A stretch of 6,203 bases of DNA from DASPXY01 sp038227745 (GTDB taxonomy: Bacteria > Planctomycetota > Planctomycetia > Gemmatales > Gemmataceae): positions 1 through 6,203 of the forward strand of contig JBBRPS010000635.1 in the NCBI GenBank assembly GCA_038227745.1. The letters are read 5' to 3'. Positions 5,298 to 6,203 of this stretch are shown piece after piece. A model generated the notes under the pieces. It was given only the letters and a program-made list of their open reading frames with translations, searched no databases and was not told the DNA's origin. A program made the position numbers and the translations under genes. Every line of letters begins with the position of its first letter. Positions within the stretch are counted from its first letter, which is position 1.

Positions 5298-6203
5298 TCA
5301 GTCCAGGCAGCCGCAGACCCGGAAACCGAAGCTCTGATCGCGGCTACCCGGCTCGAACCTGCCACGGTAGGCGGCGTGACAGTAACTGGCGCCATCGACC
5401 CAGGATCCGCCGCGCAACACACGGGCCTTGCCATTTATGCTGCCTTGAGGATCTGTTGAGTTGTTTTGCGGATAAGGCCCGTACCAGTCCTGGCACCACT
5501 CCCAGACGTTGCCGTGCATGTCGTACAGCCCCCAGGCGTTCGCCGGAAAACTGCCAACCGGAGTGGTCTGCTGCCGATACTGGCCCTTCCTGCCCTTGCC
5601 GTAGGGATGGTGGCCGTCGTAGTTGACTTGTTCGGGCGAAACCGTCTCCCCGAAGGAGAACGGCGTAGTCGTGCCGGCGCGGCAGGCGTATTCCCATTCC
5701 GCCTCCGTCGGCAGCCGGTACGCCGCCCTGCCCGCTTTCAGATTGAGTTGCTTGCAAAACTCCTGGCAGTCCTCCCACGACACCATCTCCACGGGGCGAT
5801 CATCACCCTCAAAGTAGCTGGGATTGTCGCCCATCACTGCCCGCCACTGTGCCTGCGTGACGAGATAGACACCCACGAGGAAGCCCTTGGTCAACGTGAC
5901 CCGATGCTGCGTCTCAATGGCTAACCGAGCCGTCTCGTCCGCCGGGTAGCCCATCAGGAAGCTGCCAGCCGGGATCCATGCGAGTTCCATGCCGAGGGCG
6001 TTGCTGAGAATATCCCCCGGTTGCCGCGGCTTCGGCGCTGCCGGGGCGCCGGTGGGGGACTCGCGGACAGATATGGGGAGAGGTGGAGGGGTTGAGCCGT
6101 GCCCGGCAGGGCGCGGCCCCGGTAAAGCACCTTGCTCGCAGACAGATATGGGGAGAGGTGGAGGGGTTGAGCCACTGGCCGCCCTGGACAACACCGGTGG
6201 GGG
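5298..6203 (-). CDS. FGE/SUMF1-fold protein, C-terminal 301 residues, probable second kinase-FGE fusion; candidate DGR variable protein (partial)
   Basis: The frame is open from the stop at 5298-5300 to the right edge, so the start lies outside the window; the GTG at 6194 is probably internal. The visible part begins with a Pro/Ser-rich linker containing two STPPPLPISV units, then a full FGE-sulfatase domain: LAWIPAGSFLMG, THRV-type motif TQHRVTLTKGF, VEMVSWEDCQEFCKQL, RLPTEAEWEYACRAGT, MHGNVWEWCQDWYG and ARVLRGGSW. It is very close to the gene at 1600-3411 across the domain and shares the linker motif SIRE/SVRE before AP.AAPK.R. An N-terminal kinase domain is therefore likely but not seen. 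Only one Cys of the FGE catalytic-pair region is present, so a binding role is more likely than formylglycine synthesis. The last 43 codons match the repeat at 1293-1420. Confidence 0.88.
   Translation of the reverse strand, partial: PPPVLSRAASGSTPPPLPISVCEQGALPGPRPAGHGSTPPPLPISVRESPTGAPAAPKPRQPGDILSNALGMELAWIPAGSFLMGYPADETARLAIETQHRVTLTKGFLVGVYLVTQAQWRAVMGDNPSYFEGDDRPVEMVSWEDCQEFCKQLNLKAGRAAYRLPTEAEWEYACRAGTTTPFSFGETVSPEQVNYDGHHPYGKGRKGQYRQQTTPVGSFPANAWGLYDMHGNVWEWCQDWYGPYPQNNSTDPQGSINGKARVLRGGSWVDGASYCHAAYRGRFEPGSRDQSFGFRVCGCLD
5301..5428 (-). repeat. Candidate DGR variable repeat 2 (3' end of second FGE gene)
   Basis: Aligns base for base with 1293-1420 (constant offset 4008). The eight template AAC codons read GTC, GAT, GGC, TAC, TAC, GGC, TTC and AGC here. 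All differ at one or both adenines, and seven of eight keep the third-position C. In the core, 12 of 19 template adenines and 10 of 69 other bases differ. The extra non-adenine changes, several of them silent, suggest an older or separately drifting target. The set of residues differs almost completely from the other gene's. Confidence 0.55.
6066..6173 (-). repeat. Two-copy in-frame direct repeat in the FGE linker
   Basis: An exact 33-base repeat occurs at 6066-6098 and 6141-6173, a period of 75 bases (25 codons). It encodes GSTPPPLPISV twice. The preceding five bases also match with one difference. The second unit is separated by CEQGALPGPRPAGH. The exactness points to a recent tandem duplication of the interdomain linker; the homologous kinase gene has one corresponding unit (TLTPISMSIRE). 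Confidence 0.9.

Overview
This GC-rich window probably comes from a planctomycete chromosome. The inference rests on Hanks-type Ser/Thr kinases fused to a C-terminal formylglycine-generating-enzyme (FGE)/sulfatase-modifying-factor domain, several Rpn-family (PF04754, 'transposase_31') nuclease paralogs, and a palindromic intergenic repeat. No rRNA, tRNA, CRISPR array or classical insertion sequence is visible.

Layout: (1) 2-955 (+) is an Rpn-family nuclease gene that enters from the left edge. (2) 956-1599 has no intact gene. It holds an rpn 3' flank shared with another copy in the window, a strong inverted repeat, a structured stretch, a 128-bp minus-strand repeat (1293-1420), a perfect 18-bp palindrome and an AT-rich island. 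(3) 1600-3411 (-) is a complete kinase / zinc-ribbon / FGE-fold gene. (4) 3412-3565 is a divergent promoter region. (5) 3566-4621 (+) is a complete second Rpn gene. (6) 4692-5135 (+) is the decayed C-terminal remnant of a third. (7) 5298-6203 (-) is the C-terminal half of a second kinase-type FGE-fold gene that runs off the right edge.

The most interesting signal is that the 128-bp element at 1293-1420 aligns without gaps to the last 128 bp of both FGE-fold genes (1603-1730 and 5301-5428), and it looks like the template repeat of a diversity-generating retroelement (DGR). Read on the minus strand it has eight AAC (Asn) codons. Each of the eight is changed in both genes, almost always at one or both adenines, while the surrounding bases are well conserved in the nearer gene. 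In the core (1333-1420) I count 9 of 19 template adenines changed against 2 of 69 other bases for the nearer gene, and 12 of 19 against 10 of 69 for the farther gene. The host domain (C-type-lectin-like FGE fold), the position of the variable stretch at the extreme 3' end of the gene, and the order 'variable gene then template' on one strand are all typical of DGRs. No reverse transcriptase or accessory (Avd) gene is in the window. The place just past the template, where a reverse transcriptase would normally lie, is taken by the convergent rpn gene, so the enzyme must be outside the window, act in trans, or be lost.

If this reading is right, the kinases would be signalling proteins whose C-terminal ligand-binding face is diversified by mutagenic retrohoming. 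The Rpn genes and their shared 3' flanks look like a separate, repeatedly duplicated mobile-type module next to this locus.
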